A stretch of DNA of 64,000 bases. Source: Malania oleifera. Lineage: Eukaryota; Streptophyta; Magnoliopsida; Santalales; Ximeniaceae. The stretch covers positions 98,142,397-98,206,396 of the forward strand of contig NC_080423.1 in NCBI RefSeq assembly GCF_029873635.1, written 5' to 3'. A model generated the notes under the pieces. The model worked only from the letters and a program-made list of their open reading frames with translations, made no database searches and was not told where the DNA came from. Below, piece by piece: positions 11,915 to 24,088 of the stretch (positions within the stretch are counted from its first letter, which is position 1; every line of letters starts with the position of its first letter). Both the position numbers and the translations under genes were made by a program.

Positions 11915-12442
11915 TCAATCAGAAGAGGCAACAAAGAGCCTAATCTGATCAAGGAAGGTAAGATTCTGGGGCCTATCCATGCGCTTCACGTACCCTTTCG
12001 CCTCCTTTTCCGAATACGCGCACAGCCCCTTCTCCCCGCTCTTCTTCCACAGCTCGGTCGCGTAGCTCCCGTGCGCGTAGTACGCCTCCGCGCACGTCAC
12101 CCCGCCCCCATCGTCGCCGATGCCGCCGGCGACCTCGATCGGCAGCCGCTCGTAGTGGCCGCAGCTCGTCCCCTCCAACTCGTCCATGCGGGCGAGTCCC
12201 CGACTCGACACGGCGTACAGCTCGCCTGATACCCTGTCGCCGGAGCCCGAAAGGTTCAGGAGGAACGGCACTCTGTACGGCCCGCAAACCAGCGGGTACT
12301 TCTCCACCGTCCGCCGCGGTCCCAGGTACACGGCGTCTCCGGTGAGCGCCATCGTCTCGATGAGCGTGTGGTTGAAAAATCCCCTCTTGAGGGTTCCGTA
12401 GGTGAAGATCAGCGTGCGTTGGTCCTCGCCGTCGACACCCAT
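11915..12442 (-). CDS. Gamma-glutamylcyclotransferase / AIG2-like protein (175 aa, single exon)
   Basis: Intact ORF from ATG at 12442 to the stop at 11915. The fold marker [11 protein letters not shown] at residues 15-25 is the substrate-binding loop of the gamma-glutamylcyclotransferase (GGCT/AIG2) family. [13 protein letters not shown] at 87-99 carries the Glu (E90) that aligns with the catalytic Glu of the family. [16 protein letters not shown] (48-63), GELYAVS (73-79) and [19 protein letters not shown] near the C-terminus match the plant subfamily of At3g02910, annotated as putative gamma-glutamylcyclotransferase. The family releases 5-oxoproline from gamma-glutamyl peptides or amines; the substrate of this plant branch is not settled. 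No signal peptide is apparent, so the protein is probably cytosolic. The coding region is clearly GC-richer than its surroundings. The minus-strand ORF 11973-12812 and the plus-strand ORFs over this region are frame shadows. Confidence 0.93.
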   Translation of the reverse strand: MGVDGEDQRTLIFTYGTLKRGFFNHTLIETMALTGDAVYLGPRRTVEKYPLVCGPYRVPFLLNLSGSGDRVSGELYAVSSRGLARMDELEGTSCGHYERLPIEVAGGIGDDGGGVTCAEAYYAHGSYATELWKKSGEKGLCAYSEKEAKGYVKRMDRPQNLTFLDQIRLFVASSD

Positions 12443-12545
12443 TTTCAGACGAGACGAGACTCGACTCGACTCGTTGGTGTGTATAGATTTGTAAAGAGAG
12501 AAAGGTGAAAGTTGTGGAGAGAGAGAATTGGAGATTTATAGTGAG
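12443..12545 (-). promoter_or_regulatory. TATA box and pyrimidine-rich leader of the cyclotransferase-like gene
   Basis: On the minus strand, ACTATAAATC puts a TATA box at 12534-12540, 92-98 bases before the ATG. A CT-rich stretch (Y patch) follows, then a leader ending in repeated GAGTC units (12450-12475) before GAAAATGG. Position and composition fit a plant core promoter; the start site itself is inferred. Confidence 0.6.
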
Positions 12546-13185
12546 AGGGAGAGAGGCTTGGATGGTTAATATTTGGGCGTGATAGTTTATTTGGACTGCT
12601 GCGATTGGTTCTGGTTGGACCTTGGAAATTAAATTTATAACGTGGGAAAAAAAATAAGGGCACTTATATCTCAGGGAGTGTTTGGGTTTATACATGAAAA
12701 AAAAAAAAAATGATGGGAAGATGGTTTTTAGAAATAGATGTGTTGTTTTAACTTTTAACAAAGCAAATGATAACATAAAATTGAATTTGACATCATACTT
12801 AAATAAATGCATTGTTTGTTTCTAAACTTGGACTATAGAGAATGCAAATGAGCCGTAAAACCTAAACTTGAAGTTGCTAAGAATATTTAGGAACATTTTA
12901 AGTTGTTGAAGTAAATACTATAATAAATATCTTTTAAAAAAAATGTAATCATTTTTTATTGTTGATCATTATGAAATTGTGCTATTAAATATCTCATAAT
13001 AATGATGGCAGCTCATAGAGACATTTTTGCCCCCATTCATTCGATTTCATAAGAAGGTATAGATTTATTCGGATTTAAATAAAATATATTATAAAATCAT
13101 ATTATATTTCTCTGAAATATACACAAATTTAAAATTAAATTTAAATTTTGAAATATATATTTTCTAACACTATCTTCATAATTTA
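12546..13185. other. Upstream flank, AT-rich, no gene seen
   Basis: Contains an A-run at about 12698-12711 and otherwise ordinary AT-rich intergenic DNA. Confidence 0.4.
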
Positions 13186-13614
13186 GGTGTGAGCATTCAG
13201 TCAATTTGGTGAATTTGATTAATTAATCGAAAAATTTCGGTTACAAAGTCGAAATTTCATATTTAACTAAACTCAAAATCGACCGAACCGAATTTTGGTT
13301 AAATTGATTAATCGATTTTAACTGATTTAATATTTTAATATATATATAATTCATAAAATATAGATTTTCAATATATATAGAATATAAATAATATATATAA
13401 TATATAAAAATAAATAAAATTTTAGTATATATATAATTATTTATTGTTAATTTATACTACTCGATTAATTCAATCAACTCAAAAACCGAACCGAAAATCA
13501 AAAATTGAAATTCAACGAAAATAAAAATCAAACTGAATCGAATAAATTTTTAACCGAACCAAACCTATCGAATTTACTCAATTAATTTAGTTTTAACAGA
13601 ATTATGCTCACCCA
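13186..13614. mobile_element. MITE-like element with GGTGTGAGCAT ends
   Basis: Left end GGTGTGAGCAT (13186-13196) and right end ATGCTCACCCA (13603-13613) are inverted. The inside holds mirrored blocks: AATTTCGGTTAC and CGACCGAACCGAA on the left, ACCGAACCGAAAATC and TTAACCGAACCAAACC on the right. About 430 bp, non-coding, AT-rich core. I cannot fix a target duplication. GGTGAGCATTCGGT-type elements of this build are common in dicots. Confidence 0.55.
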
Positions 13615-13785
13615 TACTTCGTATGATAATTTAACTTCAAAAGCCCTTTTAGGATTATCACTTAAAGCATCTAAATATACTTTCAAAAGATGCTTAAAGT
13701 TGTTAAACCAAACACACCCTTGTGTTGCATTCTGAACCGATTGACATATTGAATCTTGTATGCAAAAACATTCAATTATGTTATA

Positions 13786-13904
13786 TTTGGGAGTATGAAG
13801 TTTAGATCATAAATTTGGATTTAGGTAGTTTTAGACAAATTTTAATACAATTCTATATTGTATCTTATTCAAATCAAATACAATTTCAAATCCAACATCT
13901 CAAA
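13786..13904. mobile_element. Fold-back MITE (TTTGGGAG family), copy 1
   Basis: Starts TTTGGGAGTATGAAGTTTAG and ends ATCCAACATCTCAAA. The two arms are imperfect inverted complements, giving a hairpin of about 120 bp. Same family as 21294-21424 and 24419-24549. Confidence 0.6.
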
Positions 13905-14125
13905 TTAAGGGAGTGATGCTAATATAATTTATCATATTGAATGATTCAATTCTTAAATTTTTCTTGCAATTTTGTCTTAACTTAATAATATGATTTCTTC
14001 GACGCGCGTGCTAAATATCAGTGTTGTCATTTAATTATTATTTTTGTATATAATAGATTAATTCTTATATTTTGGTTGAGGGGCACTTTGTATTCTTACC
14101 TTTCAAATAAATGATAAGATAAATT

Positions 14126-14428
14126 TTTTTATTTTTTAAAAAGAGGGTGACACCTCCATTTATTTATTAATATACCGTCACTTTTGACGGAGGAATACCG
14201 TGATTACAAGATAAAACAAAAGGGAGAGCATAGAAAAACCCTCCCAAAACTAGCTACCAACCAAATTAGGACAATAAAACTAAACATAACTAACACAGAA
14301 GATAAACACATAGACACAACCAAAATCAAAACAAAATATACCAAACAAAACTCTAGAGTTGAACTAATGACGCACGGAAACGAGATTTCACCTATCCATC
14401 TGAAGAATACTTTTCAGATAACGTGATA
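14126..14428 (-). mobile_element. LINE 3' end (family L-a), minus strand
   Basis: Reverse complement of the same 3' end found at about 22955-23398 and 25735-26293. The shared order is CACGTTATCTGAAAAGTATT, GATGGATAGGTG, TTCCGTGCGTCATTAGTTCA, TTGGTTGGTAGCTAG, GGTATTCCTCCGTCAAAAGT, TATTAATAAATAAATGGAGG and CACCCTCTTTTT, then a tail. Only the end of ORF2 and the 3' UTR remain. Confidence 0.8.
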
Positions 14429-15044
14429 AAATAATACAGGATATAATTTATAGTCATCTGGAATCTATATAACTTAGTTTGGTCTAATGTATTTGTATAA
14501 ATAAAATACTAAATATTCATCAAAGATATTAAGGACTTATTTGAATCAATGATTTTATTTAGAAAAAAGGTAAAGAAAAGAAAGAAAAATAAAAAGAAAA
14601 GTCTTTTTTTTGCTATTTTTTTTTTAGTGTTAATGATTCTAAAAATAAAGAATTATTTTAATACGATTGAAAAATTAGAAAAATTAAATGCTAATGATGA
14701 GTAAAATTAAAAGCTTGTTCATAAATTTTTCACATATACTTTATTTCTCTCACTTTTCTTATGGTCGTATGGATCAAGAATTTTGTTTGAAAAAAGAAAG
14801 GAAAAGAAAATAAAGAGACTATATATTTTCTCTGAATATCAAAAAGCTAACAATATTTTATCAATTACTTTTTAATCTTGAGCATTACAATTTTTCTTGC
14901 TAAGACACATTCTATGGAGTCTTGTAACTATTGGGTGAAATATGATCATCAAATGATAACAAAAGACCAAACACTATAAAATCTCAGAACTACTTATTAA
15001 ATATTTATTAATAGTATATATATATATATATATATATTTAAAAT
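14429..15044. other. Intergenic, AT-rich, no gene seen
   Basis: A-rich and T-rich patches (14560-14830) and a (TA)n at about 15017-15037. No coding or RNA gene. Confidence 0.4.
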
Positions 15045-15222
15045 GATGGTATTTGAAACTCCTTTGAATACTCGACTAATCTAGCAGGATAATGGGTCGA
15101 CTGTTTTACCTTTCTTCCTTTAAATATCAATATATTATCTCAAATAGAAAGTTGTAACCTTAGAGACTCGAACTATAATAATTTAATTAGGAGAGTCTTG
15201 GGTTTACCACATAAGCCACTCT
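15045..15222 (-). mobile_element. tRNA-derived SINE (family B), second copy
   Basis: Minus-strand reading GTGGCTTATGTGGTAAACCC (box A-like), then CAAGACTCTCCTAATTAAAT and AGTTCGAGTCTC (box B). The order matches the SINE at 4049-4243, which has TTGGTAAACTCAAG, TTTTCCTAATTAGG and GGTTTGAGTATTG. The tail merges with a (TA)n run, so borders are approximate. Confidence 0.6.
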
Positions 15223-18124
15223 TAATATATTTTTATGAACTATTATTGTTGTTACTATTTTGGGATCGATTAGACTCGTACCCTCACAAGCTATAGAAAA
15301 AAATGTTATCTATCTCTTATGTCGTACTCCTTATTCATAAAATTTGAACTTAATACTTTCAATAACTTTGATCATTGAAATGTCTTTAGCTTTACTTACT
15401 ATTAATTAATATTTAAACATACAAGAATTCCTTGACAAATAATTAGCACTGAAAAAAGAAATAATATTACCTATTAATACTCTTTATCTTATATTTTACA
15501 CATTTTTAAAATAAAAATTGAGTATGTTTGTTCAGTAAAAATATTAATTTAAGAAGGTTAACAGTTATGAAATAATTTAAAACAGAAGATGTGAAGGCAA
15601 ATCCCCAAGTCATGATCTCGTGCAGCTCACGTGCGTGAAAAATTGGAGCAATCATGAGCCGTACATACCCTATCATCTCATTTTTGTCTTATTGCTCATT
15701 GGGCTAAAGTAGCCCAATTTAAAAAGCCCAAGAATAGTGGGCCTGGGCCCATTACTGAACCATCATTTCCAACTCACGGCACTCGTGTCCACTTTTATTA
15801 TTTGATTATTATTTAAGATCAAACATCAACAATCAATCCAGAGAGTTCTATATTATATATGAGGGTGAAAGTCACTTGGAGATTTGGAAGGATCTGTTTT
15901 GAGATTTAAAAAATACTGAATTTTCTTTATGTTCAATAGAAAAATGAGCTTTTCTGAGATACAAGGGTTTTAAAAATTAAATATTATGCATTGGAGATTT
16001 GAAATTTTAGCAGAGATTTATGAGATTTATTAAATCTTAAGAAAAGTCTGGGCCTTTTTATTGAATCTCAAGGAAGGCAAATGTTTTTTACCCTTATATA
16101 ATTTCATATATATTTAAAAATATTTTTATGTTTTTTTTACAACATGATTATTGTTATGGTTCGGGATTCTGGTTAATCTTTTTATATAGTGTTCTATGCA
16201 TGTTTAGAAGTAAAAAAATTCACTAGGTTTGTACTTCGGAGAATAAAACTCGAACTTTAGAATTGAGTCTGCGTGAATTTGGACAAAGCATAATTTTATA
16301 TAACTTCTTTTTTCTCTTAATTCTGAAAACTATACTAAAAAATATTACTTAAATAGGCATTTCCAATTAAAGTTTTAGGATTTTTATATTAAGAGTTTTG
16401 AATTCAAATCTTATTCTAAATATTTTGTGAAAAAAGCATAACCAAGAGTTTTACAAATTTCAATATTATATAGCACTTAAAAGTTTAAACCTAACTAATG
16501 AAAAACAAATTAAATATGCTCGTATTTGTATTAGTGTGTTTGGCTGGTTTGGAAGTAGGGCCTCCATGGCACTAAACTGAGGTTGGGGGTGACCTCGGAA
16601 GTCAATCAATTAAGAAAATAATCTAAAGAGAAGAGTCTCCCACTCTCACCCCTGCGTGAAGGTTGGGGCTTTGTACATCCTAACCCTAATTTCAGCTTGG
16701 TGAACCAGTGGCGGGGATGATAGTAGCAATTGCTCCTTGGATCCACCAAGAAAAAAAAAAATAGTTCCTCCTGGATGACTTGTGTGGTTCTTCGATCAAG
16801 TCTTCTGCATAATGAAATCATTTTAGAAACTAAATTTCATGTGGATTCACCTGATGTTATTCAATATCACCACTATTTAATTTAATTTTATTGGACAGGA
16901 GTTTTGACTCGAGGGCAATACTAGTCTTTTCGAAAGACCTAATTTTTTTCCCTTTCATACACCCTCTTCGAATTTAGTCATTTTGAGGAGACTGCATAAA
17001 GACAGCGTGAATAAAATAAAAAAATATTATGAAAATGCATATAATAGCAACCACGACAACAACGACAATAAAATTATAAGGTAATGATCTCATTCCTGAA
17101 AAAAAAAAGAAAGAAAAAAAAGAAAGAAGATTTTAAGAATATCACTCAAAATTTAATTTTAACTTTGGTTTTCATTTTTTTGAATATTTGCTAAATTTGT
17201 TTTCAGATGCTTCCATGGTATATTTTCTATTTCCGTCACTTTTCAAAATGGTCTGACATATGTAAACTTTTTAATATATAAATTTAAGCCATAGACGAAG
17301 GTGAGAGAGACTAGAAAAGCGGGTGAGACCGTCTCTAATCCAGCCCCACTCATACCCTAATATATACTTCAATCAACCAAGCAAATCAGTCAAGATCAAA
17401 ACAATGAAAGAGAAGAAGGGATTTGAAAATAGGACTATCCCGACCTCCAAACCCTAGTTTGATACGCACTTCAATGAACCAAACAAATCATTTTTAACGA
17501 ATAAGCAAAAAAAAAACAATGTTAAAAAGCTTGATATACATTGTTGGCCCATAATCTAATAGTTTAAATTTGTAAGTAAAGTGTTAATCTAACACGGTTT
17601 CAGAATTGGTTACCAGGAGATCTTGGATTATAATCTCGTCGCCCGCATTTATTTTATGGTATTTAAAAATTTTATTATGTGTTATCATTGCATGTGCTGT
17701 GTGAGAGCTTAAATTTTTAGGTAAAGTGATAATTGAACAAACAATTTAAACTATATTTTTTATTTTTCAATACTTTTTCTTGATGACACCCAACAATGTG
17801 AAAGCCCCTCTTTGTCAATTTTTTTATTTTCACCAACCCACCACTCATTCCATGTCAAGCTTCTTTCTTCCCAAATTTCCACATAATTTCTTTAGTTGTA
17901 TTATAAGCTGTCTCTCTCTCTCTCTCTCTGTTCCCTTAAAATATTTGTGTTTTAGCTGGACTCCATAGCCATTTCAAACAAGCAGATCATTGATTTACAT
18001 GACATTTTCTTTTTGATGGCCCATTTGTTTCATGTTAATTTAGAAAGCATATATATATTTTTTCACTAAAAAATTTTCAGGTATGTTTATTTTTTAGCTA
18101 TTTATTTTTATGTAACCCATTAAT
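15223..18124. other. Intergenic, no gene recognised
   Basis: Mostly AT-rich. 16540-16830 is GC-richer and may be an unclassified repeat (a minus-strand ORF at 16606-16821 has no family resemblance). 17540-17720 contains CAGGAGATCTTGGATTATAA and TCTCGTCGCCCGCATTT, phrases typical of decayed plant retroelements or SINEs. There is a (CT)n at 17911-17929. Confidence 0.35.
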
Positions 18125-18310
18125 TAAGGAAGGCGTAGCCCCATAGGGAAGCAATGGCAATCCAAATGTGGCCCGCCGCTCGTCCTTTGGGCACCTAAAG
18201 CTAGGGCGACCCTCGGAAAAGGCGGTTCAGTCTAGTCCACTCCCCTGTACTCACTCCTAATCCATATCCTGTTCTGGCCCCTTTCTTGGGCTGAGTTGAA
18301 CTTCTTAGTT
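18125..18310. other. Unclassified GC-rich patch
   Basis: About 180 bp much richer in G and C than its surroundings (GGCCCGCCGCTCGTCC, CTAGGGCGACCCTCGG), with no ORF and no RNA gene I can identify. Probably a repeat remnant. Confidence 0.3.
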
Positions 18311-20599
18311 ACTTCTTGATAATTTCCCCACAGTTTCATACTAATTTTCTCTCTTTATATACGTTTTTATTAAGAATTAAGCTGTTGAGAATTTCACTTG
18401 TGAGTTTGTCACACATTTAAAAAAATGAGTGGATGATGAATTCTTATATACATGGTTGGGCTCAAAACCCAATACGTTTAAGCTTTTGGGTCAAATTGGT
18501 GTTCACCCATATGTATCAAACACATCTATGGACTCCTCTGATACTAATAGACAATGTTTATTTGTAAAATTAAAAGATGTTGACCTTTCTTGAGGTTTAA
18601 GAAATTTTTTCTTATATTTTACACAAAAAAAAAAAAAAGTCTTTGAGAAGTGTAAGTATACCAAAAATCAAAGGACAGAGGAGATCTATAGTATTTTTGA
18701 ATCAAGGTTAATAAGATTTTTGAAATCTTAAGAAATGTTAATATATTTTTTCTTTATTTCTATGAATATAATAGTCATAACATAAAATTTTGATAACTTA
18801 TATCATCCTAAAATAAATGACAATGCAAAACTCATGACTCTATTAAACCGAATAGGTAAGTAAAGTTATTTCTTACTAAATTTTATCATGAGAAAATATA
18901 TACATATCATTTTCATGTCGGATGGAATTATTTAAGATTTCGCTTGAATTATTATACAATTTTTATTACAAGCACCTCTTATTCCACTCTATCCCTGAAA
19001 ATAAACATTTTGTGAACTAAATATAATCTTATATATGTGTTAAGTTAATAAATATTATAAATTTTCAATGAACCACTCAATCTTCTCTAGTTGCAAATCA
19101 AAGTTTGTATTTTTTTTTTCTTAAATCCAGAAAATTTAAACTCCAAACTTCTAAATTTTTTTTTTGGCAATGCTAAATCTTTGCAAAAAAAAAAAAAAAA
19201 TCAGCAGTAACCACAACCAAACAAACCCTAAGTTAATTAAAATTTTGAGGCAGGGGAATGATGTACTGTTATTCCCACATGTGCAAAGAGAATGTTTTAT
19301 GTGGGAAGAGGTACATAAAAATATGTTGTAAATTTCTGACCACACACTTCCTTTCCAATTGAGTGGCTGTTAAATATTTTCTCATTCCCCAAACAAAGGA
19401 GAAGGGAAAAAAAGAAAAAAAAAGAAAAAAGAAAAAAAAGAAGCACCTTCTCACAAGCTGGTTACTATCAAAGCTCACAATTGCCAGCATCTTTTTCTGT
19501 ATAAAACGCGCCATGATTTGTTTTATTCTGAGGCCTGTTGGCAAAAGAAACACTCTTCTCGAATATTATTATTATTGTTATATGTTTTGTCTCAACTCTC
19601 AAGCCAACTTTTCTATTCATTATCTATATTCACATTCTACCGAGATATAATAATTTCTAGGGAAACAAACAGAGGCACAGAGCTCAATATCAAATCAAAT
19701 GAAACCATGTCAGATATACACATGCAACAATTGGATACAGTGTAATTAATTATGTACTTCTTAAAATCTTTTTACTGTTTAGTCACAGGATTGAGCTTTG
19801 TTTACACACCCAAACATGTTATAAAGGTAAATCACAAGGTTTTAGTGTTAGTACTTTTGGGCCGAATCAAATCCTTTTTTTTTTTAATATTTTAAAATAT
19901 TTTTTTCTTTTCTCGCTTTAAATTTTAAATATTCCTCAAAACTGGTCGTCAAATTCATCTATTTTATAAATTTATAGGGTAAAAACAGATCAAGCTCATT
20001 ATAATCTTTAACTACGTGTTTGAACTGATATCACTATTTATTTACAAATTTGAAAATCTTGAATTTAGATCAAAAAAATTATTTTCGTTATTAGAATTCC
20101 TAACATAACAAAAAAATTTTATAAATGAGATTGGTGCATGCAAGAGATGGATGAGGGTACGTACTTATACATTTTGAGTACGAGATTTTAGCATCCAAAA
20201 AAAGACCAAGGCCATAATTTATGGTAACTTTTAATTAAGCAATTTTGAAAGAAGGATGATTAATAAAATTCAAATGCTTACATATGAGTGTCATGACTTC
20301 TAGCTCGAGGTAGGCATACACATACCTCACATTTTGTTACTTTATTGTGAGAAAGAAAGATTAAGAGTTCTTAATTAACTTTCCTTCTTTTTTTTTTTTA
20401 AAGGTTATTTCTCTCTTATAGACTATGAAAACACAAAGTATCATCAGTTGTAGGGAATGGTTATAATAAGTTATGCACTTTTAAAATATATCGTAGAATA
20501 CCCTAATACAAAGGACTGGTTCTTCATCAATCTCAAGCCATAACTCAAATGAAACGTTGAGTTCAATCTATATTTAAGCAAATAATGGTGACAAAGGTT
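18311..20599. other. Intergenic, AT-rich, no gene seen
   Basis: A-runs and T-runs at 18627-18640, 19109-19119, 19183-19200 and 19878-19886, and an A/G-rich stretch at 19398-19440. ORFs at 19151-19745 follow these low-complexity tracts and are not believable genes. Confidence 0.4.
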
Positions 20600-20752
20600 A
20601 CTGTTTGGAACTTTCATTTTAGAGGGTTCGAGTTCAAATCTTATCAAGGTTGAGAAGAGATACGGGATAGAAGATGAGACGCCTCTTGTCTTCTAACTTA
20701 GACCCATGGGCTTTCTAATCAACCCAAAAGAAAAAAAAAAAAAAAAAAAAAC
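20600..20752 (+). mobile_element. Possible SINE or other retroposon with A-tail
   Basis: GGTTCGAGTTCAAATC (box B-like) at about 20625-20640 is followed about 90 bp later by CCCAAAAG and an A-run of about 20. Box A and a target duplication are not convincing. Confidence 0.35.
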
Positions 20753-20875
20753 TTTTGTAATGTCTTCCCAATTAAGAAAAGCAATATAAAAACAAGAGAA
20801 AAGAGTATAGAGTGGGAGCAAAGTCATACGGGTCTTCTTGTTTCCTTTCTTGTCTGTTTTAATTATGTTGAGAGG

Positions 20876-21142
20876 CTATGTTGCCAAATTGATAATAGGG
20901 AAAGCAATGGAAGATGGAAGATAGGGCATGGTGTGGTCAATATTGTCATAGAATTTATAGCCACTGGTGACCACATGTTCATATTCTATTCTGGAAAATG
21001 GTAGAAACAGAGGATATGCGCGTCCCCTCATGCCATCCTTTTGCTCGACTGAAAGGGTTTCCTCCACAATGCATGGTCGCCCTGCAACCCCCACTCTCTC
21101 AATTTCTGCATTCCTAAGGTCCACACGGCTGCCACAATTCAT
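20876..21142 (-). CDS. Unrecognised ORF, 88 aa, doubtful gene
   Basis: ATG at 21142 with an in-frame stop just upstream. The peptide begins MNCGSRVDLRNAEIERVGVA and is GC-richer than its neighbours, with a mixed, protein-like composition (SRIEYEHVVTSGYKFYDNID). It may be an exon or a gene remnant. No domain, signal peptide or membrane segment is evident. A 65-aa ORF on the other strand overlaps it, so the open frame could be chance. Confidence 0.3.
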   Translation of the reverse strand: MNCGSRVDLRNAEIERVGVAGRPCIVEETLSVEQKDGMRGRAYPLFLPFSRIEYEHVVTSGYKFYDNIDHTMPYLPSSIAFPIINLAT

Positions 21143-21293
21143 GCGCCCCAGGATCGATTTCTAATTTCTTAGCCTAAAATTTTGTGCAAAGGTAGTGTGT
21201 CTGTGTGTGTATGGGTTGTATCTTCAAATATCATGACGGAGGAAGTCAAAATTTTAAGTGGGGCTTGTCAAAAAGTAATAACTTACGTCGCCT

Positions 21294-21424
21294 TTTGAGA
21301 GTTTCGATTTTAGGGTTTGAATTTGAATTTGTGTTGATTTTAATAAAACGTAAATAAAATTATATCGAGTTTCTTTCAAATTCACACAAAATTAAGTACA
21401 AGATTTAAAATTCATACTCTCAAA
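21294..21424. mobile_element. Fold-back MITE (TTTGGGAG family), copy 2
   Basis: TTTGAGAG at 21294-21301 and CTCTCAAA at 21417-21424, with complementary arms (GTTTGAATTTGAATTTGTGT against TTCACACAAAATTAAGTACA) and a central AAATTATAT. Confidence 0.75.
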
Positions 21425-22954
21425 CATGTTTAAGAAAAGGTCATACGCCGTGATTAATGAATTCTATATTATCAAGTAAGAAAATGGACGCTCGCCGGGT
21501 AAAGATGTATATCGAGTGCACTTGCATCATTTTTCACACCAAATGCACTCCTCTTACTTCTTCGAAAAAATATTATTTGCATACCTAGTGCTTAACTCAC
21601 TCATTTATTTGATTATGAGAGAGTTAATGACTTAGGCTTGGTTCTTGCAAATGGATGATGAAAAGGAGTTGACTTAGTGCTACAGAAATTTTTTTGTCAC
21701 TTTGTGTTATTTGTGAAAAAAAATTTTTTTGTTGAAAAAAGAAAACTAATTTGAGCTTTTTGAAAGTTGTAAGTTAGTTGAAAATGTTTAAAAGTGACTT
21801 AAGTGGATATATCATTAAGAAAACATAAATAGGCATGGATAATTTTGTAGTTCAAAAAAACTAAAAATGGTAATGAAATAGGATATAACATGATACGAAA
21901 AAAAAACAGTTTTAATTTTTAGAATCTCTAAATTTGTTACTCTTTAGAATACTCTTAAAGAGAAATAAACAGTCGACTTTCGAAAAAATTGTTTAATAAA
22001 ATATGTTACGGTAACTTTTACCTTTCAAAAGATGAAATTCATCCGAGACAAAGGTCACAAGGTCCTAAATTTGCCCCTAATAATATCTCTACTTTTTATT
22101 GCCTTCTTTACTCCTTTTCTTCTTCTTGCCACACATTTTTTCTCGGACGGATTTGTAACATTTAAAAGATAATATATAAAAAGCAATTTCTTCTAATGCT
22201 CTCTCTCTCTCATCCCTAATATTTATGCTTCAATTTTATATAAGCATACTTATGAGGAGGTGTAACGTCCTAATCCAATTTAGTAGTCCAAAAACACGAA
22301 TACTCTCTCCAATATTGACATGAAATTTGGATTGTGATAGCAGAATGCCCTTAAAATTTATTGCACGACGCTTTATTCCTATACCTGTGATTTACAGACT
22401 TTAATATTATTATAATGTCAGTGGCTAAGCCTATTGACCATAACCTTTTAAACTTAGCAACCCAAAAGCTTGAGCCAAGTTGCAGAACAGCAACCTTCTC
22501 ATATATGAATTATGGGCTTCCCATTTAATGCATCATAGAAATTGGAGTATCACAAGAGGGACCATTACGATAGTCTCCCCTCCCCACCTCTCTATCTCCA
22601 CCAATTGCTAATAGGGACTCTAGAATTTTTTCAATGATTAGTGAAGCCATATTGAAAATCGAACTCATTTATTTACTGATCCAATTAATTTTTACAAAAA
22701 TATGATTTTTTTAATAAAATATTTAGATTTTTTAATTAGTTTTTGATTAATTAGGTCGACATATTAAAGAATATATGAGCAAAGAAATTATCCTCTAAAC
22801 ATCCATCCTTAAATTAGTAGTGTAATGTATGGTGGAGTTTGGGGGAAAAGCTAGTCAAGGCTTTTGTATTGATGTGGGCAAAAGATATTTGTTTTCATGC
22901 CTCTTCTTCTCCCCTTCAGTGTCAATATTAGTTCTGAAAATGATGGAACAATGT
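21425..22954. other. Intergenic, no gene seen
   Basis: AT-rich, with a short CT tract at 22200-22210. No coding region or repeat family recognised. Confidence 0.4.
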
Positions 22955-23398
22955 TGATGCATGATGAGTGAATGTCATGGTGACACATCAATATAGAGAA
23001 AGGAAAAATTCGATTGATTTTCTTATTAAAAAAGGAGAAATGAGAAAAATATAATTTACGAAAAATAACACCATCTACCACGTTATCTCATAGGTATTTT
23101 TTGGATGGATAGGTGGGGTCTCACTTCCGTTCGTCGTTAGTTCAACCCTCGAGTTTTGTTTGGTGAATTTGGATTTGTTTATGATTGTTTTTGTCTCTCT
23201 ATCTTATTTGTTAGCTTTATTTATTTTTGTTATCCTAGTTTGGTTGGTTGCTAGTGTTGTTTTTGGGAGGGTTTTATTTTATTTTTCTGTAATCTCCCTT
23301 TTGCTTATCTTATAACTACGGTATTCCTCCATCAAAAGTGAGGATTTATTAATAAATAAATGAAAATGCCGCCCTCTTTTAGTTTTAAAAAAAAAATT
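22955..23398 (+). mobile_element. LINE 3' end (family L-a), plus strand, decayed
   Basis: From about 22965 it aligns with the RNase H end seen at 25870-26040 (ATGAGTGAATGTCATGGTGA, ATCAATATAGAGAAAGG). From 23079 it shares CCACGTTATCTCATAGGTAT, GGATAGGTGGGGTCTC, TTCCGTTCGTCGTTAG, GGTATTCCTCCATCAAAAGT and the CCCTCTTTTAG tail with A-run. Coding capacity is lost. Confidence 0.8.
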
Positions 23399-23830
23399 AC
23401 TGAGATAGCTTAGTTCAAGAAGATATTATATTTTGAATTGTGTACACATTGCTGACATGATGTGAAATTGAATTCACCTAAAATTGTATTAAAATGAAAT
23501 ACCAATGGTTAGATTTTGAAATTTTTACGCTACAAGTTTCGGGTTTAAAGCACGTGAGAGGGTGAAAAGAAATGCGAGACGTAAAATGATGTACTTCCTT
23601 TTGTGTAGTCCATGCTTCATTGGTATAGGTTTTATTAGCAAAAATAAGGCAACAAATGAAACCAACGCGACAAATAAATCTTTTCCTACCAATAAATTAG
23701 TGAAGAACAAAATATCTAACAATAACAACCAACAATCTCAGCAAAAAATTCAATTGAGAATTTGCTTGGAGCAAAAAAACTCCTTCAATGTGAAGGGTAA
23801 AAATCACAGGGTAGGTATTTGATTTGGATT

Positions 23831-24077
23831 ATTATTATTATTATTATTTTGATTACGTCGGGTGTCTGGCCATTGATCTTCGGCACTTTCCACGTGCATT
23901 TTACGCTTCGTGGTTGCGTCTCAGGGTGCACCGACTAGTCCCTCGCTTGTGGATCCGGCCCCACATCACCATAGGTTGGTAAATCAGGAACCCAAGGGCG
24001 AGAATCGAACCCGGGAGGATAATCGTCAAGTGGCGTCCCGTCAGTTGCTCTCACCACCTGAGCTTAGCCCTGGGGGC
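23831..24077 (-). mobile_element. tRNA-derived SINE with perfect target duplication
   Basis: The minus strand begins AGCCCCCAGGGCTAAGCTCAGG. Box A is TAAGCTCAGGTGGTGAGAGC and box B is GGGTTCGATTCTCGCCC, both close to real tRNA boxes. The tail is (AAT)n. TGATTTGGATT flanks both sides (23820-23830 and 24078-24088), an 11-bp target duplication. The insertion is into sequence of the fold-back MITE family. The body does not fold as a full tRNA, so this is a SINE and not a tRNA gene. Confidence 0.85.
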
Positions 24078-24088
24078 TGATTTGGATT

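Noticed and set aside
11973-12812. 279-aa ORF on the minus strand, and plus-strand ORFs at 11786-12229 and 12186-12401
   Set aside because: They overlap the well-supported cyclotransferase-like gene in other frames, and their Arg/Pro-rich content is the mark of a frame shadow in GC-rich coding DNA.
16606-16821. 71-aa minus-strand ORF
   Set aside because: Crosses a poly-A/T run, no family resemblance, probably repeat-derived.
23831-24077. tRNA gene
   Set aside because: A and B boxes are tRNA-like, but the sequence does not close into an acceptor stem, carries a long non-tRNA body and tail, and has target duplications, so it is a SINE.
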